This document shows, one piece after another, positions 55,246-63,415 of a stretch of 64,000 nt of DNA. A model generated the notes under the pieces. The model worked only from the letters and a program-made list of their open reading frames with translations. It ran no database searches and was not told the origin of the DNA. The position numbers and the translations under genes are program-made. Source of the DNA: Nocardia sputorum (GTDB lineage: Bacteria > Actinomycetota > Actinomycetes > Mycobacteriales > Mycobacteriaceae); the NCBI RefSeq assembly GCF_027924405.1, contig NZ_AP026978.1:2046001-2110000 (forward strand), read 5' to 3'. Each line of letters starts with the position of its first letter. Positions within the stretch are counted from its first letter, which is position 1.

Positions 55246-56502
55246 CTAGCTGCCAGTGACCAGCAGCGCTGCGACCGCTCCAGCGGTGGCGACCACGGCG
55301 AGGGCGGCTCCGGTCAGGACGAAACGCCGCATGGGGACCCGTACACCGTGCATGCGGCAGAATTCCAAGCACAGCAGGGTGGCGAGCGAGCCCCACGGCG
55401 TGACGACAGGGCCGACATTGGTGCCGATCAGCAAGGCGAGGAGCTGATCGCCGTTCTGCGCGGGAATCACCGACTCGCCGGCCGTGTAAGCGGGCAGGTT
55501 GTTCGCGACATTGGACAGAGCCGCACCCGCCGCCGCGGCGCGGAACGCGCCGGACGCGCCCGGGTCGGTGCCGATCAGGGCGTGCATCAAGTCACCGAGA
55601 CCGAGTCGGCTCAGGGTGGGTACCACCAGAAACAGGCCGACCACGAAAACGAACAGCCGCCACGGGATGAGTGACCACCGCAAGGCGCCGCGGTCGAACA
55701 CGGCGAACGCCGCCAACGCGATCAGCGCCGCGAGTGCCGCCGCGATACCGATCCGATCGCCGACGAGGGGTATCGCGACGATGAACAGCAGGCAAGCCCC
55801 CGCTGTGGTGAAGAACAGCGAGCGTTCTCGGAAGTTCGTGGGCCGGATCGGCTCGGGCGGCAGATAGCGGTCGGTTTCCCGGCGTCCGCGCCGCCAGTAC
55901 CACACCCACAAGCACACCGTCGTCGCGGCGACCGAAACCAGTTGTGGCGCCCACATCTTCGCCGCGAATCCGGACGCGGTCAGGGCCACCCGGTCGGCGG
56001 CGAGCAGATTCGTGAGATTGGAGACCGGCAGCAGCAGGCTCGCGGTGTTGGCCAGCCACAGAGTGGTCATGGCCAGCGGCAGTGGCGGAATGCGGGCAGG
56101 CGCCGCGAGTGCCAGCATGACCGGGGCGATGAGCACGGCTGTGGTGTCGAGGTTCAGCAGGACCGTCGTGGCGGAGGCGAACAGTACGCAGAGACCGAAC
56201 AGCGCGGGGTAGTAGCCGCGCCCGAGGATCGCGAGGCGATGGGCGATGGCGTCGAAGACTTTGGCCTGCCTGGTGAGTTCGGCCAGCACGATGACGCCGG
56301 CGAGAAACAACAACAGCGGGCCGATGCGGCGCATGTTCGCGGCGGCCTCGTCGCGGGGCAGAAGCCCGGTGAGCACGCACAGCACACCGGCCGCCAGCAA
56401 GGCGAGGCGGACCCGGTCCAGGACGCTCAGTCGCGGCCCGGACGTGGTCGCGGGCGGGTTTCGCACAGAGGAATCGACCAGTTCGGGCACGACTGCCATC
56501 AT
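55246..56502 (-). CDS. ArsB/NhaD/SLC13-like ion permease
   Basis: About 418 residues with about eleven transmembrane helices in two repeats. Each repeat holds an ion-transporter hairpin-like segment: TTVLLNLDTTAVLIAPVM with VSNLTNLL in the first, and LSNVANNLPAY with GTNVGPVVTPWGSLATL in the second. This is the layout of the ArsB/Na+:H+ antiporter D superfamily. The substrate cannot be read from sequence. It is divergent from the DMT pair, with a promoter and palindrome in the 209-nt gap. Confidence 0.85.
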   Translation of the reverse strand: MMAVVPELVDSSVRNPPATTSGPRLSVLDRVRLALLAAGVLCVLTGLLPRDEAAANMRRIGPLLLFLAGVIVLAELTRQAKVFDAIAHRLAILGRGYYPALFGLCVLFASATTVLLNLDTTAVLIAPVMLALAAPARIPPLPLAMTTLWLANTASLLLPVSNLTNLLAADRVALTASGFAAKMWAPQLVSVAATTVCLWVWYWRRGRRETDRYLPPEPIRPTNFRERSLFFTTAGACLLFIVAIPLVGDRIGIAAALAALIALAAFAVFDRGALRWSLIPWRLFVFVVGLFLVVPTLSRLGLGDLMHALIGTDPGASGAFRAAAAGAALSNVANNLPAYTAGESVIPAQNGDQLLALLIGTNVGPVVTPWGSLATLLCLEFCRMHGVRVPMRRFVLTGAALAVVATAGAVAALLVTGS

Positions 56503-56570
56503 GGCAGCCTCTTTCGGTCGCCCCCTTCCCGGCCGAGGGGCGGGCTGACCCGAGACGGCGATTCCTGTTT

Positions 56571-56612
56571 ACCCGTTGAACGTGCCGTTAGACGATGGTA
56601 CGTTATTCGGGT
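56571..56612. promoter_or_regulatory. Promoter of the DMT pair with overlapping inverted repeat
   Basis: TTGAAC (56576-56581) and TACGTT (56599-56604), 17 nt apart, make a good sigma70-type promoter. An inverted repeat with 16-nt arms (56571-56586 and 56597-56612; 12 of 16 positions pair, with ACCCG and AACGT complete) covers both boxes. It looks like an operator that would block the polymerase. Confidence 0.6.
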
Positions 56613-56711
56613 CACACAGGGTCGGGCGCGCCGGCCCATTCGTCGGGTGGAAACCGTTGTGTCCGAGGAAATCTCGGCTTCGTCCGCCGCCGAGTCAAGG
56701 ATGTATTGCCC

Positions 56712-57200
56712 ATGAGCATCGCCATCGGACTGGTATTTCTGTTCATCCTGGTCGGAGGCAGCCTACGGTCGGCCGAGGCCGGCTGCCAGAACACGTTGAT
56801 GAACCACATGAAGAACATGTGGCTGTGCGCCGTGATCTCGTATGCCGTTGCGCTGACCGGGTTTTCGATTTTCCTCGCGCTGTCGTCGAAGAGTCCGTGG
56901 CCGACGCTCGACGACGTGCGGAACATGCCGTGGTGGGCGCCCTTCGGCGGCCTGCTGGGCGGCGCGGCGGTGATGGGAATGATCGCCGTCGCCCGTCATG
57001 TCGGAGTGGCGACGTTCAGCGCGCTGGTGATCGTAGGCGAGATGGTGGTCGCCGTGATCATGGACCACTTCGGCCTCATGGGATTCGAAGAGCGATCCGC
57101 CAGCATTCCGCGTCTGGTGGCGTGCGGGCTGATCACGCTCGCGATCTACCTGATGGCCGACGAGCCCGCGGCCGGTGAGCCCAGGGTCAGCGTCACCTGA
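56712..57200 (+). CDS. DUF606 (YdcZ) DMT-family transporter, first of a tandem pair
   Basis: About 162 residues with four to five hydrophobic helices. It shows the family patterns LFILVGGSLRSAEAGCQNTL, the membrane-loop WWAPFGGLLGGAAV, and EMVVAVIMDHFGLMGF. DUF606 proteins belong to the drug/metabolite transporter superfamily. ATG 56712 begins the conserved part; a longer frame upstream overlaps the promoter. A close relative follows 59 nt downstream, so they may form a heterodimer. Confidence 0.82.
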   Translation: MSIAIGLVFLFILVGGSLRSAEAGCQNTLMNHMKNMWLCAVISYAVALTGFSIFLALSSKSPWPTLDDVRNMPWWAPFGGLLGGAAVMGMIAVARHVGVATFSALVIVGEMVVAVIMDHFGLMGFEERSASIPRLVACGLITLAIYLMADEPAAGEPRVSVT

Positions 57201-57259
57201 CGGCGGTACGCGCCCCACTGCCGGCAAACCAACCCTTCGCACTCTCCCGAGGACTCCCG

Positions 57260-57766
57260 ATGACGGTCCAGACCGCCGAAAAGACCCGTGCCGCGCTGCC
57301 CCGCGCCACGATGGCACTCATCTTCGCGTTCATCCTGGTCGGCGGCGCACTGCGTTCCGTGGAAGCCGGCTGCCAGAACTCGCTGAAGCTGGCATTGAAG
57401 AATGTCTGGCTGTGCGGCGTGATCTCCTACGCCGTGGCATTCACCGGCTTCGCGATCTTCCTCACGGTGGCGCTGCTGGTTTCGACCAACCGGCCGTGGC
57501 CGACGAAGGCCGACGTCCGAAGCATGCCACGGTGGGCGCCGTTCGGCGGCCTGCTCGGCGGGGCCGCGATCCTGGCGATGATCTCCGTGGCTTCCGATGT
57601 GGGCGCAGGCACCTTCAATGCCTTGATCATCGCGGGACAGATGTTCGGTGCGCTCGCGATCGACCACTTCGGGCTGATGGGGTTCCCGCGGCGTGCGGTG
57701 AGTTCCAAACGCATCGTCGCCTGCGTCATGATCATCGCCGGGATCTACCTCATGGCGAGCTACTGA
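57260..57766 (+). CDS. DUF606 (YdcZ) DMT-family transporter, second of a tandem pair
   Basis: About 168 residues, clearly paralogous to the gene upstream: FAFILVGGALRSVEAGCQNSL, RWAPFGGLLGGAAIL, AGQMFGALAIDHFGLMGF. It has a short extra N-terminal segment before the first helix. Such half-size transporters often act as oppositely oriented pairs, as in small multidrug resistance systems. That is a family analogy and not shown here. Confidence 0.82.
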   Translation: MTVQTAEKTRAALPRATMALIFAFILVGGALRSVEAGCQNSLKLALKNVWLCGVISYAVAFTGFAIFLTVALLVSTNRPWPTKADVRSMPRWAPFGGLLGGAAILAMISVASDVGAGTFNALIIAGQMFGALAIDHFGLMGFPRRAVSSKRIVACVMIIAGIYLMASY

Positions 57767-57864
57767 GCCCGCGCGGGGCGCAGCAGGACCTGGTCGACCG
57801 CCACGATCTGAGAGATGGATAGGGTATCTATCGCACTGTTGCCTCGCCGAAGGAAGTAGGAGAC

Positions 57865-58398
57865 ATGGCCGCGAACGATCTGACCGTCACGGACGTCCAT
57901 ACCGCGCAGCAGGCGTGGGCACTGTTCGATCGCCTCCCGACCGCGCGGGTCGAGGAGATCACGACGGGGCGCTGGCGCGGCGAGGAACTGGACACCGGTC
58001 ATCCGATGGATGGCGTGCTGGTGGCTTCGGGCTGGTACGGCAAGCAGTTCGACGGTCCCGACAGCGTGCATCCGCTGCTGTTCACCTCCGGCGGCACGGT
58101 ATTCCCCGTCGATCCGCGCCGCGTCCCGGTCGCATTGGCCGGGCGGGTGCCGCTGTCGGGTGTGCGTGCTGTGCGCAAGGCGCTGCCGGTCCTGCGTCCC
58201 GCGTTGCGCACCAGCAAGTACACCGCACGTCTGCGTGCGGTCGAATACCGCGGCGTGACCAGTGCCGCGATGGTCTACGACCACCTGCCGATCATCGACC
58301 ACTTCCGGCGCGCCGACGAGCACACCTTGTTCGGCGTGATGGATTTGCGCGGTATGGCGGAACCGTACTTCTTCGTCCTGCGCCGGGACATCGGCTGA
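57865..58398 (+). CDS. GXWXG / DUF4334 domain protein
   Basis: About 177 residues. The N-terminal GXWXG motif is GRWRG (about 37-41), followed by HPMDGVLVASGWYGKQFDG. The C-terminal DUF4334 region ends YDHLPIIDHFRRADEHTLFGVMDLRG with an FVLRRDI end. The function is unknown; the family is small and lipocalin-like in feel. GGAAGTAGGAG lies upstream of the start. It lies between the transporter pair and the flavoenzyme gene. Confidence 0.85.
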   Translation: MAANDLTVTDVHTAQQAWALFDRLPTARVEEITTGRWRGEELDTGHPMDGVLVASGWYGKQFDGPDSVHPLLFTSGGTVFPVDPRRVPVALAGRVPLSGVRAVRKALPVLRPALRTSKYTARLRAVEYRGVTSAAMVYDHLPIIDHFRRADEHTLFGVMDLRGMAEPYFFVLRRDIG

Positions 58399-58516
58399 GG
58401 CGGTTGCCGATCCGGTCGGCCACGGCCGATCCGCGTCCGGCGCCGTGCCCGCCGCACTAGGATTTGCGCAAACAGGCGACGCCTTGCGGCGATGGTGACC
58501 GAGGGAGGCACAGTCG

Positions 58517-59743
58517 ATGGAACGCACGACATGCCTGGTGGTCGGCGGGGGACCGGCCGGAATGATTCTCGGGCTGCTGCTCGCACGGGGCGGTGTCGAG
58601 GTCACGGTGCTGGAGAAGCACAAGGACTTCTTACGCGACTTCCGCGGCGACACTGTGCATCCCACGACCCTCGACCTGCTCGATGAACTGGGGCTGGGCG
58701 CCGAATTCGCGAAACTCCCCGCGCGGAAAGTGGATCAGGTGCAGCTGCCGATCGCGGGGGGCCTGCAGACACTCGCCACGTTGAAGAACCTGCCGGGCAA
58801 GCACAAGTACGTCGCCATGGTGCCGCAGTGGGATCTGCTGGATCTGCTCGCGCGGGCTGCCGAGGCCGAGCCCACCTTCCGGCTGCGGATGAACACCGAG
58901 GCCACCGACCTGGTCTGGATCGACGGCAGGGTCGGCGGCGTGACCTACCGGACCGTCGACGGTTCGAGCGGCTCGATCGAAGCCGACCTGACCGTGGCCT
59001 GCGACGGCCGCGGTTCGCTGCTGCGGGCGGCCGCGGGGCTGCCCACCCGTACCTGGCCGACGCCGATGGACGTCTGGTGGTTCCGCTTGCCGCGCACGGA
59101 GATCGACCCCGCGGGCGCGCTGCCGATCGTCAGCGCCGGGCGCGTGGCGGTTCTGCTCGACCGTGGCGATTACTGGCAGTGCGCGACGTTGATCGCCAAG
59201 GGCGCCGACGAGTCCGCCCGCCAGGGGCCGGTCGAGGACATCATGCGCGGCCTGGCCGAGGCCGCGCCCTGGCTGTCCGATCGGGTCGACGCCTTGACCA
59301 GCTGGGACGAGGTCAAGTTGCTGGATGTGCGACTCGACCGGCTGACCCAGTGGTACACCAACGGCCTGCTCTGCCTCGGGGACGCCGCGCACGCGATGTC
59401 CCCGGCCGGCGGCGTCGGCATCAACCTGGCCGTGCAGGACGCCGTGGCCGCGGCCGGAATCCTCGCTCCGCGGTTGCTGTCCGGCACGCTCGGGACCAGG
59501 GATCTGGCGAAGGTGCAACGGCGGCGGAGGTTCCCGACCGTCGTGACCCAGGGCATACAGCGACTCCTGCATGCTTTCGCGATCGTCCCTGCTCTCGAAG
59601 GGCGCGTCGACATCGCCCGTGCCGCTCGCGCGCCGCTGCCGGTCCGCATACTGCGTCGCGTTCCCGTACTACGCAGCGTGCCACCCTATTTGCTCGCTCG
59701 CGGCGTCCTGCCGGAGCACGCGCCCTACTTCGCTCGGCGCTAG
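58517..59743 (+). CDS. FAD-dependent monooxygenase-type oxidoreductase
   Basis: About 408 residues of the p-hydroxybenzoate hydroxylase-like group. The dinucleotide-binding GGGPAG (9-14), the DG-type motif VACDGRGSLLRAAAG, and the second FAD motif CLGDAAHAMSPAGGVGINLAVQDA are all present. It would hydroxylate or epoxidise an aromatic or polyketide-like substrate, which I cannot name. GAGGGAGG precedes the ATG. It is convergent with the serpin gene. Confidence 0.88.
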   Translation: MERTTCLVVGGGPAGMILGLLLARGGVEVTVLEKHKDFLRDFRGDTVHPTTLDLLDELGLGAEFAKLPARKVDQVQLPIAGGLQTLATLKNLPGKHKYVAMVPQWDLLDLLARAAEAEPTFRLRMNTEATDLVWIDGRVGGVTYRTVDGSSGSIEADLTVACDGRGSLLRAAAGLPTRTWPTPMDVWWFRLPRTEIDPAGALPIVSAGRVAVLLDRGDYWQCATLIAKGADESARQGPVEDIMRGLAEAAPWLSDRVDALTSWDEVKLLDVRLDRLTQWYTNGLLCLGDAAHAMSPAGGVGINLAVQDAVAAAGILAPRLLSGTLGTRDLAKVQRRRRFPTVVTQGIQRLLHAFAIVPALEGRVDIARAARAPLPVRILRRVPVLRSVPPYLLARGVLPEHAPYFARR

Positions 59744-59760
59744 CGGTTCGGCGCGGCGCC

Positions 59761-60927
59761 TCAGGCCGTGGCGTCGGGGGATGTCGCGGGCGGGGTGGCA
59801 ATCCAACCCGCGACGACCGCGAGGCCGGACAGGCGATGCACGGCGAGAAAGCCGAAGGGCCGGTCGAAGACCACCGAGACGACGGGCGCGTGGTTGTGCC
59901 GCAGTGGGGCCGCCGCGGCGCGTAATGCGAAGGCCGTCACGGCGGCGGCCTCGAAACCCTCGTGGCCGAACCGGGCGAGCACCTCTTGTGCTCCTTGGCC
60001 GACGCAGAGCGGCAACGATGAGATCGCCGGAAAGTGACCATGGGAGCAGTCGGCCGCGTCGGCGAGGCCGAACAGGCCGGCCGCGGCGAGGAGATCGTGG
60101 GTGGATCGAACTTCGAAGGGAGGCAGGTGGAGTCGCAGTTGTCCGCTGCGGGTCTGCACCGGCTCGCTGCGCACGGTGAGCCCCGGCCCCGCGCTGCCGA
60201 CCGGTAGATCGGAGCGGATCGGCACGGCGCCCGCCAGTGCCGCCAGGCCCGTTTCCAGTACGACGCCGGCGGTGCCCGTACCGGTCAGGAGATGGACGTC
60301 GAGATCGGCGACACCTTCGACGACAACGCGGGTGACCGGTTGCGGCGCGTCCAGGATCGCGGCATTCGCCGGATCGCCGCTCACCCGGGACAGGCCGGGA
60401 CCACGATGCCCCTGCCAGGGGCCGTCTTTCGAGGTCAGGGTCCCGACGTCGAAGGGAATCTTCCACCGGGTCTTCGCGACCAGTGCGGTGGCGAGCACCA
60501 GCAGCGCGCCGGGATCGACCGCGACGGGGAACCGTTCGATGAGCCCGCCGGTGTGCCGGGCGGCCCAGCTGTCGAGCTCGGATTGCCCGGCCAGCCGGGC
60601 GAGGACTCCCTCGGGCAGCGCCCGCGACCATGCCTCGTGCAGCGGCAGATCGCGGCCCACCCACACGCCGAGTGCCGCCGACACCGCGTCCGAGCGCCGG
60701 ATATCGCGCAACAACCGGAGCGCCGAGTCTTGTCCGTTCGCCGCCGGTAGGCCGACCGCTGTCGCCAGCTCATCCCGCGCCGGACCGTCCGCCGCGGAGG
60801 CGAGCAAGGCCAGCAGTGGCCAGACCCCGGCGCCGGAGACCACGAAGTCTTGCTCGCCCGCCGCCGCGCACCACCGTGCCGTGAGGGCGTTGGCGGCACC
60901 GACATGGGATTCGAGGGACGTCCGCAC
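59761..60927 (-). CDS. Serpin-family protein
   Basis: About 388 residues, the length of a full serpin domain. The hinge and reactive-loop region is HEGFEAAAVTAFALRA, and the C-terminal signature FDRPFGFLAVHRLSGLAVVAGWI matches the serpin pattern FxRPFxFxxxH. No signal peptide is obvious. At hinge position P14 there is Phe, where inhibitory serpins usually have Thr or Ser. At P17 there is His instead of Glu. Protease inhibition is therefore uncertain. The GTG start at 60927 has a leaderless-type -10 box. Confidence 0.85.
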   Translation of the reverse strand: MRTSLESHVGAANALTARWCAAAGEQDFVVSGAGVWPLLALLASAADGPARDELATAVGLPAANGQDSALRLLRDIRRSDAVSAALGVWVGRDLPLHEAWSRALPEGVLARLAGQSELDSWAARHTGGLIERFPVAVDPGALLVLATALVAKTRWKIPFDVGTLTSKDGPWQGHRGPGLSRVSGDPANAAILDAPQPVTRVVVEGVADLDVHLLTGTGTAGVVLETGLAALAGAVPIRSDLPVGSAGPGLTVRSEPVQTRSGQLRLHLPPFEVRSTHDLLAAAGLFGLADAADCSHGHFPAISSLPLCVGQGAQEVLARFGHEGFEAAAVTAFALRAAAAPLRHNHAPVVSVVFDRPFGFLAVHRLSGLAVVAGWIATPPATSPDATA

Positions 60928-60939
60928 GCAACCACCCTA
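60928..60939 (-). promoter_or_regulatory. Leaderless-type -10 box TAGGGT of the serpin gene
   Basis: On the minus strand TAGGGT (60939-60934) ends 6 nt before the GTG start, with no ribosome binding site between. Confidence 0.45.
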
Positions 60940-60968
60940 GTCACGGCCGCGCGGTCCTCGGGCCGCTC

Positions 60969-61952
60969 TCAGGACATGGCGATTCCCGGACGCAGCACGA
61001 TCTTGCCCAGCGGCGCTCGATCCTCCAGCAGCCGATGCGCGTGGCTCGCCTGGTCCAGCGGCAGCACCGCCTCGACCAGCGGATCGAGTCCGCCCCTCGC
61101 CGCGCGGGCCAGCACGGTGTCGCGCGCCCGGGCGACTCGATCCAGCCAGTCCGGTCCCGCGCAGCCGGTGAAGGTCAGGCCGCGCATGATCAGGTCGGCC
61201 GCCGACACCTGGGCGGGCGCGCCGGACAACCAGCCGTAGCCCAGCATGCGGCCGCGCAGGGGTGTCATCAGGTCCAGCAGGTCTGTGGCGCTTCCACCGC
61301 CGATCGAATCGAACACCACGTCCACCGTCGCGCCACCGAGTGTTTCGCGCAGCCGGGTGATCCACGCCGGATCGTTGTGGTCGATCACGTCGTCGGCTCC
61401 CAGCTCACGCGCCCTGGCCGCCTTTTCCGGGCCGCCGGCGGTGCCGATGACGCGAGCCGCTCCGAACTCCTTGGCCAGCTGCGTCAGGGCGCTGCCGATA
61501 CCGGTGGCGGCGGCCTCGATCAGGACGGTTTCGGCACCGGTCAGCGCGGCGGTCTCCAGCAGTGGAATCGCCACCGATCCGTTCATCAGCACTGCCGCGG
61601 CGTCCACGGTGGACAGGCCGTCCGGAATGCGCGCAACCGAATCCGCGGGACCGGCGACGAATTCGGCGTAGGCGCCGAAACCTCTGGTCGCCACCACGAC
61701 TCGTTGCCCGATGAGCGCCGGATCGACTTGCGCGCCGACCTCCGTGACGACTCCCGCCGCCTGGAAACCGAAGACCAGCGGTAGCGGCGCGTCGATGGGG
61801 AACTCGCCGGAGCGCAGTTTGGTCTCCGGGAACAGCACCGGGATCGCCTCGGCGCGGATGACCACCTCGTCGGCGGCCGCCCGCGGCGCCGGGACCTCCG
61901 TGGTCACCAGCACGTCCGGGCTTCCCGTCGCCGTCATTACGATTGCCTGCAT
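60969..61952 (-). CDS. MDR-family zinc-binding-type dehydrogenase / quinone oxidoreductase
   Basis: About 327 residues of the medium-chain dehydrogenase/reductase superfamily, quinone-oxidoreductase branch. The GroES-like domain is followed by an NADP-binding region with TGAETVLIEAAATGIGSAL (AAxxGxGxxA motif) and DVVFDSIGG. Structural zinc ligands are lacking. ATG 61952 is preferred because GGAG is 6 nt upstream; ATG 61964 is also possible. It is divergent from a TetR gene that probably controls it. Confidence 0.88.
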   Translation of the reverse strand: MQAIVMTATGSPDVLVTTEVPAPRAAADEVVIRAEAIPVLFPETKLRSGEFPIDAPLPLVFGFQAAGVVTEVGAQVDPALIGQRVVVATRGFGAYAEFVAGPADSVARIPDGLSTVDAAAVLMNGSVAIPLLETAALTGAETVLIEAAATGIGSALTQLAKEFGAARVIGTAGGPEKAARARELGADDVIDHNDPAWITRLRETLGGATVDVVFDSIGGGSATDLLDLMTPLRGRMLGYGWLSGAPAQVSAADLIMRGLTFTGCAGPDWLDRVARARDTVLARAARGGLDPLVEAVLPLDQASHAHRLLEDRAPLGKIVLRPGIAMS

Positions 61953-61967
61953 CACGAACTCCATAAG

Positions 61968-62016
61968 TTGACTGACGGTCCAATTATCTCGCTCGATGAT
62001 ATGGACCGTCGGTCAA
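61968..62016. promoter_or_regulatory. Divergent operator between the MDR gene and the TetR gene
   Basis: Two 15-nt arms, TTGACTGACGGTCCA (61968-61982) and TGGACCGTCGGTCAA (62002-62016), are inverted repeats with one mismatch, 19 nt apart. This centred palindrome in an 85-nt divergent gap fits an autoregulatory TetR operator. A GATAAT hexamer on the minus strand (61988-61983) may be the -10 of the MDR gene. Confidence 0.65.
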
Positions 62017-62037
62017 GTTGTCTAGAAAGCGGGTGCC

Positions 62038-62613
62038 ATGGGCGACGAACGGCCCAGGGAACGGGCGGACGCGGCGCGCAACCGGCGGGCGATCCTGGAC
62101 GCCACGTTCGCGCTGCTGGCCGAGCACGGCGCCGAGGCCATCACCATGGATCGCGTCGCGGCCGCCGCCGGAGTGGGTAAAGGCACGATCTTCCATCGTT
62201 TCGGCAACCGCGCCGGGCTCTTGCACGAGATGGTGGCGCAGAGCGCGGTCGCGCTGATGGACGCGATCAGCAGTGGACCGCCACCCCTTGGCCCCGGCGC
62301 GCCCGCCGACGCCCGCCTGATCGCCTACTTCGACGCCATGGCGCGGCTGGTGATCGACAATTCCGAGCTGATGGTCGCCTATCGCACCGAGCCGCCGCAT
62401 CCGAGGACGGCCGAGTTCCACGCGTTCTGGGACAACCACATCACCACGTTGCTGCGCGAAGCCCGTCCTGACCTGGATGCCGAAGTGGTCGGGCGGCTGC
62501 TGCTGGGCGCACTGAGCGCCGAACTCGTGCCGGCCATGGTCCGGGCGGGCGAGACCGAGCGCTTGCTGGCGGCGGTGCGGGAGCTGGTCGAATCGGTGCT
62601 GCGCAGCCCGTGA
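62038..62613 (+). CDS. TetR/AcrR-family transcriptional regulator
   Basis: About 191 residues. The N-terminal HTH has RRAILDATFALLAEHGAEAITMDRVAAAAGVGKGTIFHRFGN, a classical TetR DNA-binding domain (about 16-60). The C-terminal domain (about 70-190) is helical and would bind a ligand. It is divergent from the MDR oxidoreductase and shares its palindrome, so it probably represses that gene and itself. The inducer is unknown. Confidence 0.92.
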   Translation: MGDERPRERADAARNRRAILDATFALLAEHGAEAITMDRVAAAAGVGKGTIFHRFGNRAGLLHEMVAQSAVALMDAISSGPPPLGPGAPADARLIAYFDAMARLVIDNSELMVAYRTEPPHPRTAEFHAFWDNHITTLLREARPDLDAEVVGRLLLGALSAELVPAMVRAGETERLLAAVRELVESVLRSP

Positions 62614-62658
62614 CGATCCTTGTGCCGCGGCATCGGGTACGCCGTGCCTGCGCGGTGA

Positions 62659-63372
62659 TCAGTCTCGCGACAGAATGGCCTCGAAGCGCTCGTCGGCCCG
62701 GTCGAGCTGATCGAGGATATGCTGCCGGACGTGGTCGGCGAGCGGTGTGTCCGGCCGGGTGACCAGGTCGCGGTATACGTCGGTGAGCGGACGGTACTTG
62801 GCGGCCAGCTTCGCCATCGCGGGACCGGTGGCGTAGAGGATGCCGACGCCGTTGTCGGTGAAGTCGGACAGCTTGATGACGCGGGCCCACGGGTCCCGGT
62901 CCAGATTCATCGCGACATGCTCGCGGTACTGTGCCTGCCGGTCACGCGCCGGATCCGGTTCAGGATTGGTCACCGCCGCCACGAGATCGGCCACTCGCGC
63001 CCCGAAACGATCGGTGAGCGCGCCCAGCGCGGCGTCGACGGCAGGCCCCGATCGATCGGCCGCCAGCTCGGCGGCGTGGTCCTCGACCGAGTCGTGCAGC
63101 AGCCCCGCCGCGACCACGTCGGGGTCCCGGACCTCGTAGTGGCTGATGATCCGAATCGTCACGCGCAGTAGATGACTGAGGTAGGGCTCGCGGCCGTACC
63201 GATCGTCCTTATGCAGGTCGGCCGCGAGATCGAGCGCCGCGGCCAAGCGCGGCGTATCCGGCAGCTCGGCGATTTCCAGCAGTAGTCGTTCCCGCAGCCC
63301 GGCCTCGCCGTAGACCTCGCTGATCGTGTGCAGCGGCATCACGGCCAAGACCCCCGCCCCTGGATTGCTCAT
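62659..63372 (-). CDS. HD-domain protein resembling a small alarmone hydrolase
   Basis: About 237 residues. The metal-binding HD motifs of Rel/SpoT/MESH1-type (p)ppGpp hydrolases are in order: His67 in PYLSHLLR, His93-Asp94 in GLLHDSVED with Glu97-Asp98, and KLSDFTDN with the later Asp. The LHKDDRYGREPY lead-in also matches. There is no synthetase domain. It may hydrolyse ppGpp or another nucleotide; that needs an assay. An ATG at 63339 would begin closer to the conserved part, but the longer form has the leaderless-type box. Confidence 0.75.
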   Translation of the reverse strand: MSNPGAGVLAVMPLHTISEVYGEAGLRERLLLEIAELPDTPRLAAALDLAADLHKDDRYGREPYLSHLLRVTIRIISHYEVRDPDVVAAGLLHDSVEDHAAELAADRSGPAVDAALGALTDRFGARVADLVAAVTNPEPDPARDRQAQYREHVAMNLDRDPWARVIKLSDFTDNGVGILYATGPAMAKLAAKYRPLTDVYRDLVTRPDTPLADHVRQHILDQLDRADERFEAILSRD

Positions 63373-63384
63373 GCTGCCAGGCTA
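63373..63384 (-). promoter_or_regulatory. Leaderless-type -10 box TAGCCT of the HD gene
   Basis: On the minus strand TAGCCT (63384-63379) ends 6 nt before the ATG start at 63372, with no ribosome binding site. Confidence 0.45.
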
Positions 63385-63415
63385 ACCGGAGCGGGGGACA
63401 CATGACGGACGACGA

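Noticed and set aside
56503-56711. A guanidine riboswitch upstream of the DMT-like transporters
   Set aside because: The leader lacks the conserved ykkC blocks; an operator-like palindrome explains the region better.
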